This document shows, piece after piece, positions 1-5,602 of a stretch of 6,422 nt of DNA (position 1 is its first letter; each line of letters starts with the position of its first letter). The position numbers and the translations under genes are program-made. The notes under the pieces were generated by a model, which saw only the letters and a list, made by a program, of their open reading frames with translations, was not told the origin of the DNA and did not search any database. The stretch is from an uncultured Lysobacterales bacterium (GTDB lineage Bacteria; Pseudomonadota; Gammaproteobacteria; Xanthomonadales; Xanthomonadaceae), in NCBI GenBank assembly GCA_946886865.1, contig CAMPJI010000114.1:1-6422 (forward strand), read 5' to 3'.

Positions 1-921
1 CACATCGAGGAAGCCGGCGTGCACTCGGGCGACTCCTCGTGCTCGCTGCCGCCGTACTCGCTGTCGCCGGCCACGCAGGCGCGCCTGCGCGAGCAGGTGG
101 TGGCACTGGCCAAGGCGCTCAACGTGGTCGGCCTGATGAACACCCAGTTCGCCGTGCAGACCGCCGCCAGCACCGGCGAGGAAGGGCTCGAGGACACCAT
201 CTACCTGCTGGAGGTCAACCCGCGCGCCTCGCGCACGGTGCCGTTCGTATCCAAGGCGACCGGCATGCCGCTGGCAAAGATCGCCGCGCGCTGCATGGCC
301 GGCAAGACGCTGGCCGAGCAGGGCGCGACCGCCGAGATCATCCCGGACTACTACTCGGTGAAGGAGGCGATCTTCCCGTTCGCCAAATTCCAGGGCGTCG
401 ACCCGATCCTCGGGCCGGAGATGCGCTCGACCGGCGAGGTGATGGGCGTGGGTCGCAGCTTCGGGGCCGCGTTCGCCCGTGCGCAGGAGGCGGGCGGCAT
501 CCGCCAGCTGAAGCCCGAAGGCAAGGTGTTCGTTTCCGTGCGCGACCCGGACAAGGCACGCGTGCTGCCGATCGCCCGCGACCTCATCGAGCGCGGCTAC
601 ACGCTGGTGGCGACGCATGGCACGGCGGCCTTCCTGCGTGATTCGGGCCTGGCGTGCGAGACGGTCAACAAGGTGGCCGAGGGCCGCCCGCACATCGTCG
701 ACCTGATCAAGAACGGCGAGATCGTCTACATCGTCAACACCACCGAGGGGCGGCAGGCGATCTCCGACTCGTTCTCCATCCGCCGCGAGGCGCTGCAGCA
801 CCGGGTGACCTACTCGACGACGATCGCCGGCGCCCGTGCACTGCTGCATTCGCTGGAGTTCCGTGGCACCGGCCCGGTGTGGTCGCTGCAGGAGCTCCAC
901 GCGGAACTGGGCGCGGCCTGA
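1..921 (+). CDS. carB: Carbamoyl-phosphate synthetase large subunit, C-terminal 306 residues (5' end outside window)
   Basis: CarB makes carbamoyl phosphate from bicarbonate, two ATP and ammonia supplied by the CarA glutaminase; the product feeds pyrimidine and arginine synthesis in the cytoplasm. The frame is open from base 1 and begins with [12 protein letters not shown], a highly conserved stretch of the second ATP-grasp (carbamate kinase) half. Fragment residues 71-75 are EVNPR, the metal/ATP-binding strand, followed by [13 protein letters not shown]. From about residue 174 ([14 protein letters not shown]) comes the C-terminal MGS-like allosteric domain, with ATHGT at 204-208, EGRPHI near 227-232 and NTTEGRQAI near 246-254; in E. 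coli this domain binds UMP, IMP and ornithine. The E. coli protein is about 1073 residues, so roughly 770 are missing upstream. Residues 54-66 form a Ser/Thr/Glu-rich insert relative to E. coli. The gene ends in TGA with no same-strand gene overlapping it. Identity is essentially certain; the truncation is a window-edge effect, not a pseudogene. Confidence 0.98.
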   Translation, partial: HIEEAGVHSGDSSCSLPPYSLSPATQARLREQVVALAKALNVVGLMNTQFAVQTAASTGEEGLEDTIYLLEVNPRASRTVPFVSKATGMPLAKIAARCMAGKTLAEQGATAEIIPDYYSVKEAIFPFAKFQGVDPILGPEMRSTGEVMGVGRSFGAAFARAQEAGGIRQLKPEGKVFVSVRDPDKARVLPIARDLIERGYTLVATHGTAAFLRDSGLACETVNKVAEGRPHIVDLIKNGEIVYIVNTTEGRQAISDSFSIRREALQHRVTYSTTIAGARALLHSLEFRGTGPVWSLQELHAELGAA

Positions 922-929
922 GCGGCGCC

Positions 930-968
930 CGGCGCAACCGGCGGCCGTTCATGGAGCCGGTTGCGCCG
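930..968 (+). terminator. 13-bp GC-rich hairpin after carB, terminator-like but without a U-tract
   Basis: Bases 930-942 and 956-968 are perfect reverse complements (13 bp, including GGCGCAACCGG/CCGGTTGCGCC) around a 13-base loop, starting 8 bases after the carB stop. The right arm is followed by a C-rich run, not by T residues, so a canonical intrinsic terminator is not seen. It may stabilise the carB mRNA 3' end or help Rho-dependent or U-less termination. The pairing is directly visible; the function is inferred. Confidence 0.5.
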
Positions 969-991
969 CCCCCCGGGTGATCGGCCACAAT
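961..991 (+). promoter_or_regulatory. Weak sigma70-like promoter candidate for greA
   Basis: CACAAT at 986-991 resembles a -10 box, with TTGCGC at 961-966 as the only plausible -35. The 19-base spacer is longer than the optimum of about 17. The -35 would lie inside the right arm of the hairpin at 930-968. Transcription would then begin near 998, giving a leader of about 88 bases before the greA ATG. This is a guess from weak matches. A promoter of some kind is expected because greA is separated from carB by 164 bases and a strong hairpin. Confidence 0.3.
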
Positions 992-1024
992 CGCCGTCAA
1001 CCCGGGTTTCAACTCCCGAACGAT

Positions 1025-1041
1025 GCCGGCCCCTGGCCGGC
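1025..1041 (+). other. 7-bp hairpin in the greA leader
   Basis: GCCGGCC (1025-1031) and GGCCGGC (1035-1041) pair perfectly over a CCT loop, about 45 bases before the greA start. It has no following T-run. Its position in the untranslated leader suggests an RNA element affecting elongation, stability or translation of greA, but no known RNA family is recognised. Confidence 0.4.
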
Positions 1042-1056
1042 TTCACGCATTCAAGG

Positions 1057-1072
1057 CCCGGCAACGACCGGG
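1057..1072 (+). other. Small hairpin abutting the greA Shine-Dalgarno
   Basis: CCCGG (1057-1061) pairs with CCGGG (1068-1072) over the six-base loop CAACGA. It ends two bases before the purine-rich ribosome binding site at 1075-1079. At only 5 bp it could be chance in GC-rich DNA, but its position would allow it to influence ribosome access. Confidence 0.3.
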
Positions 1073-1079
1073 AAGAGGA
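1073..1079 (+). promoter_or_regulatory. Ribosome binding site of greA
   Basis: AAGAGGA at 1073-1079 ends six bases before ATG 1086. It fixes this ATG as the greA start over the longer open frame, whose first possible codon is an ATG at 1023 with no such site. Confidence 0.75.
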
Positions 1080-1085
1080 CGTTCC

Positions 1086-1562
1086 ATGCAAGCACCCCTG
1101 ACAATCCAGGGCGCCCAGCGCCTGCGCGCCGAGCTCGACGAACTCAAGTCGGTCAAGCGCCCGGCGGTGATCAACGCCATTGCCGAAGCCCGCGCCCACG
1201 GCGACCTCAAGGAAAATGCCGAGTACCACGCCGCGCGCGAGCAGCAGGGCTTCATCGAAGGCCGCATCAAGCAGCTGGAGGCCGAGCTGTCGCACGCCCA
1301 GGTCATCGACGTGTCCAAGCTCAACGCCGGTTCGCGCATCGTGTTCGGCGCGGTCGTCGAGCTGGCCGATACCGACACCGACGAAGAGACCCGCTACCAG
1401 ATCGTGGGCGACCTGGAGGCCGACATCAAACAGGGCCTGATCGCGGTGTCCTCGCCGGTGGCGCGTGCGCTGATCGGCAAGCACGAGGGCGACAGCGTCA
1501 CCATCGAGGCACCCGGCGGCACCCGCGAGTACGAAATCGTCGGCGTCAGCTACCCGGGCTGA
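1086..1562 (+). CDS. greA: Transcript cleavage factor GreA
   Basis: GreA enters the secondary channel of RNA polymerase and stimulates cleavage of the backtracked RNA 3' end, rescuing stalled elongation complexes. The product is 158 residues, the same as E. coli GreA. Residues 1 to about 75 form the antiparallel coiled coil and carry the signature [20 protein letters not shown] at 35-54; the tip acidic residues equivalent to E. coli D41 and E44 are D40 and E43 here. The C-terminal FKBP-like domain runs from about 80 to 158 ([12 protein letters not shown], the [11 protein letters not shown] loop at 122-132, GD near 135-136). The ATG is chosen for its ribosome binding site and because the protein then starts [20 protein letters not shown] as in relatives. 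It is the first gene of a compact unit with rpfE, which follows four bases after the TGA. No key residue is missing. Confidence 0.98.
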   Translation: MQAPLTIQGAQRLRAELDELKSVKRPAVINAIAEARAHGDLKENAEYHAAREQQGFIEGRIKQLEAELSHAQVIDVSKLNAGSRIVFGAVVELADTDTDEETRYQIVGDLEADIKQGLIAVSSPVARALIGKHEGDSVTIEAPGGTREYEIVGVSYPG

Positions 1563-1566
1563 GCCC

Positions 1567-2544
1567 TTGGCGCCCCGGTCCGCCATCCTGCTGCTGCCGG
1601 CGCGCGCGCGCTTCGGCGGGCAGCGCCTGCCGGCGCCCACCGCGCGTTGGCTGGGGCGGGGCAACCACGACACGGGTGCGGAGGACCGGCTCGGCGACTG
1701 GCTGGACGTCCTGCCCCGCGGGTGGGCCGCGGCGGCCGTCACGCGCGAGCGCGATGCGGGTGATGCCGCAGGTGCGGTCTGGCTGCGCGCGGACCCGGTG
1801 TACATCCAGCCCGACATCAACGGTGCGCGGCTGCTGTCCCACGGTGATGCGCTCGGGCTGACCGCGGAGGACGCGGCGGCGTTCATGCCGGCCCTGCGTC
1901 CGTTGTTCGGCGACGCCGGTCTGCCGATCGACGCCCCGGCGCCCACCCGCTGGTACCTGCGCGCACCGGCCGGGGCCGCGCTGCCGGCGATGGCGGCCCC
2001 CGACCGCGCCGTGGGCATGGACCTGTTCGACCACCTGCCGCAGGGCCCCGAGGGCCGCCGCTGGCGGGCATTGCTCAGCGAGGCGCAGGTGGTGCTTCAC
2101 AACCACCCGCGCAACGTGCGCCGGCAGGCCAGCGGCCTGCCGCCGGTGAATTCGCTGTGGTTCTGGGGCGCGGGTGCGCTGCCCGACCACGTCACCGCCC
2201 GCGTGGCGCGGGCACTGAGCGATGACGACACGCTGTCGGCCTTCCTCGCGGCCGGGGGTGCGCGGGTTGAACCGATGCCCGCCTGCATGCCGGCCCCGGA
2301 GCCGGCGTTCGAAGGCGGGGTGCTCGTCGACCTCCGCCACGCACGCGACCTGGCCGCGCTGGACCGTGACTGGCTGTCGCCGCTGTTGGACGCGATGGCA
2401 GGTGGGCGGCTGGCGGCGCTCACGATGGACTTTGGCGACGGACACCGCGTGCATGTGGCTCGCCCCCACCGCTGGCGCTTCTGGCGGCAGCCGTGGTCAA
2501 CGCCGGGCCTCGGCGCGCCGGCGCCGGCGGACGCGGTCTCTTGA
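1567..2544 (+). CDS. rpfE: RpfE-type conserved protein of unknown biochemical function
   Basis: The product is 325 residues, soluble by eye, with no signal peptide, membrane span or familiar DNA-binding motif. Recognisable conserved blocks are the N-terminal AILLLPARARFGGQRLPAP (6-24), LRADPVYIQPDINGARLL (73-90) and the hallmark HNHPRNVRRQ...GLPPVNSLWFWGAG (178-203). I recall these as features of the RpfE family, found mainly in Xanthomonadaceae and some other proteobacteria and sometimes annotated as 'phosphoglycerate mutase-like'; I see no metal-ligand set that would confirm a mutase. The name comes from the Xanthomonas rpf cluster, where the gene lies between recJ and greA as here. TTG at 1567 is the first possible start after the greA stop, four bases away; there is no strong Shine-Dalgarno, so translation is probably coupled to greA. 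The last four bases overlap the recJ start. The family call rests on motifs plus neighbourhood; the role is unknown. Confidence 0.78.
   Translation: MAPRSAILLLPARARFGGQRLPAPTARWLGRGNHDTGAEDRLGDWLDVLPRGWAAAAVTRERDAGDAAGAVWLRADPVYIQPDINGARLLSHGDALGLTAEDAAAFMPALRPLFGDAGLPIDAPAPTRWYLRAPAGAALPAMAAPDRAVGMDLFDHLPQGPEGRRWRALLSEAQVVLHNHPRNVRRQASGLPPVNSLWFWGAGALPDHVTARVARALSDDDTLSAFLAAGGARVEPMPACMPAPEPAFEGGVLVDLRHARDLAALDRDWLSPLLDAMAGGRLAALTMDFGDGHRVHVARPHRWRFWRQPWSTPGLGAPAPADAVS
2526..2531 (+). promoter_or_regulatory. Possible ribosome binding site deciding the TTG start of recJ
   Basis: GGCGGA lies nine bases before TTG 2541, inside the end of rpfE. It is a modest match. The choice of TTG also rests on the TTGA stop/start overlap and on the resulting protein length. 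Confidence 0.4.
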
Positions 2545-4265
2545 GTCCGCCGTCGCGCAACGCGGTGGTGATCCGCCGCCGCCAGGCGGCGGCGATCGGT
2601 GAATGGCCCGAGCGCGTTCCTCTGCTGCTGCGCCGCATCTACGCCGGGCGGGGCGCCTTGTGCATCGATGAGGCGCGCCCGCGCCTGGCGCACCTGTTGC
2701 CGCCGGACGGCCTGTCGGGTCTGGACGCCGCCACCGCATTGCTGGCGGACGCCATCGCCCACGACCGCCATATCGTCGTGGTGGGCGATTTCGACTGCGA
2801 CGGCGCCACTGCGTGCGCGGTCGGCGTGCGCGGGCTTCGGATGCTGGGCGCCCGACGCGTCTCCCATGCGGTGCCCAACCGGATGGTGCACGGCTACGGG
2901 CTGTCGCCGGCGCTGGTGGACGAACTGGCGGGACTGAAGCCAGACCTGTTGGTCACCGTCGACCACGGCATCGCCTGCCATGCCGGCATCGAGGCCGCCA
3001 AGGCCCGCGGCTGGACCGTCCTGGTCACGGACCACCACCTGCCGGGCGCCACACTGCCGCTGGCGGATGTGATCGTGGATCCCAACCTGCCGGGCGACAC
3101 GTTTCCCAGCAAGGCGCTGGCGGGTGTCGGGGTGATGTTCTACGTGCTGCTGGCGCTGCGCCGGCACCTGCGCGATGCCGGCTGCACCGACACGGGCGCG
3201 GACCTGGGTGCGCTGCTGGACCTGGTCGCGGTCGGGACCGTCGCCGACCTGGTGCCGCTGGACACCAACAACCGCGCCCTCGTGGCGGCGGGGCTGCGGC
3301 GCTTGCGTGCCGGACAGGGCTGCGCCGGGCTGCAGGCGCTGGTGGAAGTGTCCGGCCGGGTGCCGGCACGACTGAGTGCCGCCGACATCGGATTTGCCGT
3401 CGGCCCCCGCCTCAATGCCGCCGGACGCCTGGAGGACATGGCACTGGGCATCGAATGCCTGCTGACCGACGACCCCGCTCAGGCACGCGAGATGGCGGCG
3501 ACCCTGGATGCCATCAACGGTGAACGGCGCGCCGTGCAACAGCAGATGACCGACGAGGCCGAGTTGGCGGTGTCGCGGGTCGCCGTGCACGACGGCACTC
3601 CGCCCCTCGTGGCGTGCCTGTTCGATCCGGACTGGCACCCTGGCGTGATCGGGCTGGTCGCCTCCCGGATCAAGGACCGGTTGCACCGGCCGGTGGTGGC
3701 ATTCGCGCCGGCCGAGCCGGGCAGCCCCGTGCTGCGCGGCTCGGCCCGTTCGATTCCCGGGTTCCACATCCGCGATGCGCTGGCCGACGTGGCCGCGCGC
3801 CACCCCGGGCTGGTCGAGCGCTTCGGGGGGCACGCCATGGCAGCAGGTCTGACCCTGCCACGCGCGTCCCTGGATGCCTTCGGGCGCGCGTTCGCCGACT
3901 GTGCGCGCGAGCGCTTGGACGACGCCCTGTTGCAGGCCGATTTGCACAGCGATGGCGCCCTGGATGCCGTGGAGCTGTCGCGCGACAACGCCGAGGCGCT
4001 GCGCGATGGCGGCCCGTGGGGGCAGGGCTTCCCGGAGCCGCAGTTCGACGGGGAGTTCGACGTGCTGGGCACGCGCGTGGTGGGCGAGCGCCACCTCAAG
4101 CTGGAGCTGGGCTCGGGCCGCGCACGCATCAATGCGATCCACTTCGGCGGCTGGGATGGATTGCCGGTGCCTTCCCGCGTGCGCATCGCGTATCGGCTGG
4201 AGCCGGACGACTACCGGGGCGGCGATGCGGTGCAACTCGTGGTGGTGCACCGGGAACCGGCCTGA
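2541..4265 (+). CDS. recJ: Single-stranded-DNA-specific 5'-3' exonuclease RecJ
   Basis: RecJ degrades single-stranded DNA 5' to 3' in RecF-pathway recombination, mismatch repair and fork processing, using Mn/Mg bound by DHH-family motifs. From TTG 2541 it has 574 residues (E. coli about 577). Motif I is VGDFDCDGAT at 81-90 (D83, D85, D87). Motif II is VTVDHGI with D141. The DHH motif is TDHHLPG at 163-169. Motif IV is VGTVADLVPL at 231-240 (D236). The family signature GPRLNAAGRL is at 288-297, WHPGVIGLVASR at 365-376, RGSARSIPGFHIRDAL at 399-414 and the DHHA1 GGHAMAAG at 429-436. The OB-fold domain contains PWGQGFPEPQF at 492-502. All expected catalytic residues are present. The TTG start overlaps the rpfE stop by four bases (TTGA), implying translational coupling. 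A GTG at 2493 would add 16 residues unlike RecJ and overlap rpfE by 52 bases, so it is disfavoured; in-frame GTGs at 2565/2568 remain possible. Confidence 0.97.
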   Translation: MSPPSRNAVVIRRRQAAAIGEWPERVPLLLRRIYAGRGALCIDEARPRLAHLLPPDGLSGLDAATALLADAIAHDRHIVVVGDFDCDGATACAVGVRGLRMLGARRVSHAVPNRMVHGYGLSPALVDELAGLKPDLLVTVDHGIACHAGIEAAKARGWTVLVTDHHLPGATLPLADVIVDPNLPGDTFPSKALAGVGVMFYVLLALRRHLRDAGCTDTGADLGALLDLVAVGTVADLVPLDTNNRALVAAGLRRLRAGQGCAGLQALVEVSGRVPARLSAADIGFAVGPRLNAAGRLEDMALGIECLLTDDPAQAREMAATLDAINGERRAVQQQMTDEAELAVSRVAVHDGTPPLVACLFDPDWHPGVIGLVASRIKDRLHRPVVAFAPAEPGSPVLRGSARSIPGFHIRDALADVAARHPGLVERFGGHAMAAGLTLPRASLDAFGRAFADCARERLDDALLQADLHSDGALDAVELSRDNAEALRDGGPWGQGFPEPQFDGEFDVLGTRVVGERHLKLELGSGRARINAIHFGGWDGLPVPSRVRIAYRLEPDDYRGGDAVQLVVVHREPA

Positions 4266-4341
4266 CCGGTCCGGTTGTGCCGTCTCGAGCGACTCCAAGA
4301 CCTGCCGGTACGCACTGCGCAGGCCCCCGGCGTGCGCCAAC

Positions 4342-4350
4342 TGCTAGAAT
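4342..4350 (+). promoter_or_regulatory. Extended -10 promoter candidate for prfB
   Basis: TGCTAGAAT at 4342-4350 matches the extended -10 form (TGn followed by TATAAT-like TAGAAT). No convincing -35 lies 16-18 bases upstream, which is tolerable for extended -10 promoters. Transcription would start near 4357, about 35 bases before the prfB ATG. It lies in the 126-base recJ-prfB spacer, which otherwise holds only weak inverted repeats. A separate promoter would let prfB be expressed independently of the low-level recJ unit. Confidence 0.55.
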
Positions 4351-4391
4351 CGGCGGCCTTTTCCGCACCACAGCCACGGACACGAGAACGG

Positions 4392-5520
4392 ATGATCGAG
4401 ACCAATCCCGTCCGTCAGCGCATCGCCGACCTGCAGGGTCGGCTGGATGCGCTGAGGGGGTACCTTTGACTTCGATGCCAAGGTCGAACGCCTCGAAGAA
4501 GTAAACCGCGAACTGGAAAGCCCCGACGTCTGGAACGACGCCGAGCGGGCCCAGGCGCTGGGACGTGAGCGCGCCGCGCTGGAACGGGTCGTGCTGGGCA
4601 GCCGTCGGATGACCGAGGGCCTGACCGGCGCGGGCGAACTGCTCGAGCTGGCCGAGATGGAGGACGACGAGGACACGGCGCAGGCCGTCGTCGAGGACGT
4701 CGACCGGCTCGCACGCGATGTCGAACAGCTGGAATTCCAGCGCATGTTCTCCGGCAAGATGGACGGCGCCGCGGCGTTCGTCGACATCCAGGCCGGCGCC
4801 GGCGGCACCGAGGCCCAGGACTGGGCCGAGATCCTGCTGCGCATGTACCTGCGCTGGTGCGAGTCGCGCGGCTGGAAGACCGAGCTGATGGAAGCCAGCG
4901 GCGGCGACGTGGCCGGCATCAAGTCCGCCACGCTGCGCGTGGAGGGCGACTTCGCCTACGGCTGGCTGAAGACCGAGACCGGTGTGCACCGGCTGGTGCG
5001 CAAGTCGCCTTTCGATTCGGACAACCGCCGGCACACCAGCTTCACCTCGGTGTTTGTCAGTCCCGAGGTCGACGACAACATCGACATCGAGATCAACCCG
5101 GCCGACCTGAAGACCGACGTGTACCGGTCGTCGGGCGCGGGTGGCCAGCACGTCAACAAGACCGAGTCGGCGGTGCGCATCACCCACGTGCCGAGCGGCA
5201 TCGTGGTGGCCTGCCAGACCGGCCGCAGCCAGCACCAGAACCGCGACAACGCGATGAAGATGCTGGCCGCGAAGCTCTACGAGCTGGAGATCCAGAAGCG
5301 CAACGCCGAACGCGATGCCGTGGAGGCCACCAAGTCCGACATCGGCTGGGGCAGCCAGATCCGCAACTACGTGCTGGACCAGTCGCGGATCAAGGACCTG
5401 CGCACCGGCGTGGAGCGCAGCGACACGCAGAAGGTGCTGGACGGCGACCTGGACGAGTTCGTCGAGGCCGCGCTCAAGGCCGGCCTGGATGCGGGCTCCA
5501 AACGCGCGGACGCTGTCTGA
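4392..5520 (+). CDS. prfB: Peptide chain release factor 2 (RF2), expressed through a programmed +1 frameshift
   Basis: RF2 reads UGA and UAA in the ribosomal A site and triggers peptide release. The first 25 codons ([20 protein letters not shown] through LRGYL) end at an in-frame TGA (4467-4469). The rest lies in the +1 frame, resuming at GAC 4468-4470, for a total of 375 residues (E. coli 365). The stop-recognition tripeptide SPF is at 205-207 and the catalytic GGQ at 250-252 within [14 protein letters not shown], both at E. coli numbering. Residue 246 is Ser, where E. coli K-12 has the unusual Thr and most bacteria have Ala (from memory). The C-terminal part contains [21 protein letters not shown], typical of class I factors. 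The ATG is chosen because it gives exactly the 25 zero-frame codons of E. coli prfB; the ribosome binding site is weak (GAGAACGG). A single-frame reading would wrongly split the gene or start it near 4591. Its own stop is TGA, so termination depends on RF2. Confidence 0.97.
4455..4470 (+). promoter_or_regulatory. RF2 autoregulatory +1 frameshift site
   Basis: The site reads AGG GGG TAC CTT TGA C: an internal Shine-Dalgarno-like AGGGGG (4455-4460), three bases, then the slippery CTT (4464-4466) and the UGA stop followed by C. E. coli prfB has the same arrangement except TAT for TAC. When RF2 is scarce the ribosome pauses at UGAC, the peptidyl-tRNA slips from CUU to UUU, and translation continues with GAC, making full-length RF2. 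When RF2 is plentiful it terminates after 25 codons. Element, spacing and downstream frame all agree; the mechanism is established for E. coli. Confidence 0.96.
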
Positions 5521-5528
5521 GTTCCGTC

Positions 5529-5584
5529 GTAGCCCGGGGCTGCTCGCCCGCGTGGACACCAATCGCGGCTGAAGCCGCTCCCTC
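5529..5584 (+). repeat. REP-like palindromic intergenic repeat between prfB and lysS
   Basis: GCGGCTGAAGCCGC (5565-5578) forms a hairpin of five to six base pairs. On the - strand the core reads GGGAGCGGCTTCAGCCGCGA, which I recall as a widespread dispersed motif in Lysobacter, Luteimonas and related genomes. The left boundary GTAGCCCGGG (5529-5538) also resembles a common xanthomonad repeat end, so the 56 bases may be one composite element. Only one copy is in the window, so its repeat nature is inferred. It fills most of the 82-base spacer. Confidence 0.55.
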
Positions 5585-5602
5585 ATTACCGACGCACTGT
5601 TT

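Noticed and set aside
1023..1085. N-terminal extension of greA from ATG 1023
   Set aside because: It would add 21 residues not seen in GreA, lacks a ribosome binding site and reads through the leader hairpins. ATG 1086 has a good site and gives the standard 158 residues.
810..2018. 402-codon open frame on the - strand opposite greA and neighbouring sequence
   Set aside because: It is in register with greA codons and crosses the carB-greA spacer and rpfE. Its composition is that of a GC-rich shadow frame.
4255..4276. AACCGG/CCGGTT inverted repeat around the recJ stop as a terminator
   Set aside because: Only 6 bp with a 10-base loop and no T-run; inverted repeats of this size are common by chance at this GC content.
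4317..4337. GCGCA/TGCGC inverted repeat just before the prfB -10 as an operator or terminator
   Set aside because: Only 5 bp with an 11-base loop, alternative pairings are equally good, and there is no T-run.
2097..4340. 747-codon open frame on the - strand opposite recJ and part of rpfE
   Set aside because: Its codons align exactly with recJ codons, so it stays open only because recJ avoids TTA, CTA and TCA. The product is low-complexity His/Gln/Arg/Ala-rich and matches no family, while recJ has all its catalytic motifs.
4467..4469. In-frame TGA in prfB as a disabling mutation
   Set aside because: It sits in the complete RF2 recoding signal with the correct SD spacing and slippery CTT, so it is regulatory.
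4591..5520. prfB as a shorter gene starting at ATG 4591
   Set aside because: The frame is open and RF2-like well upstream, back to the frameshift site at 4467, and the 25-codon leader matches E. coli prfB.
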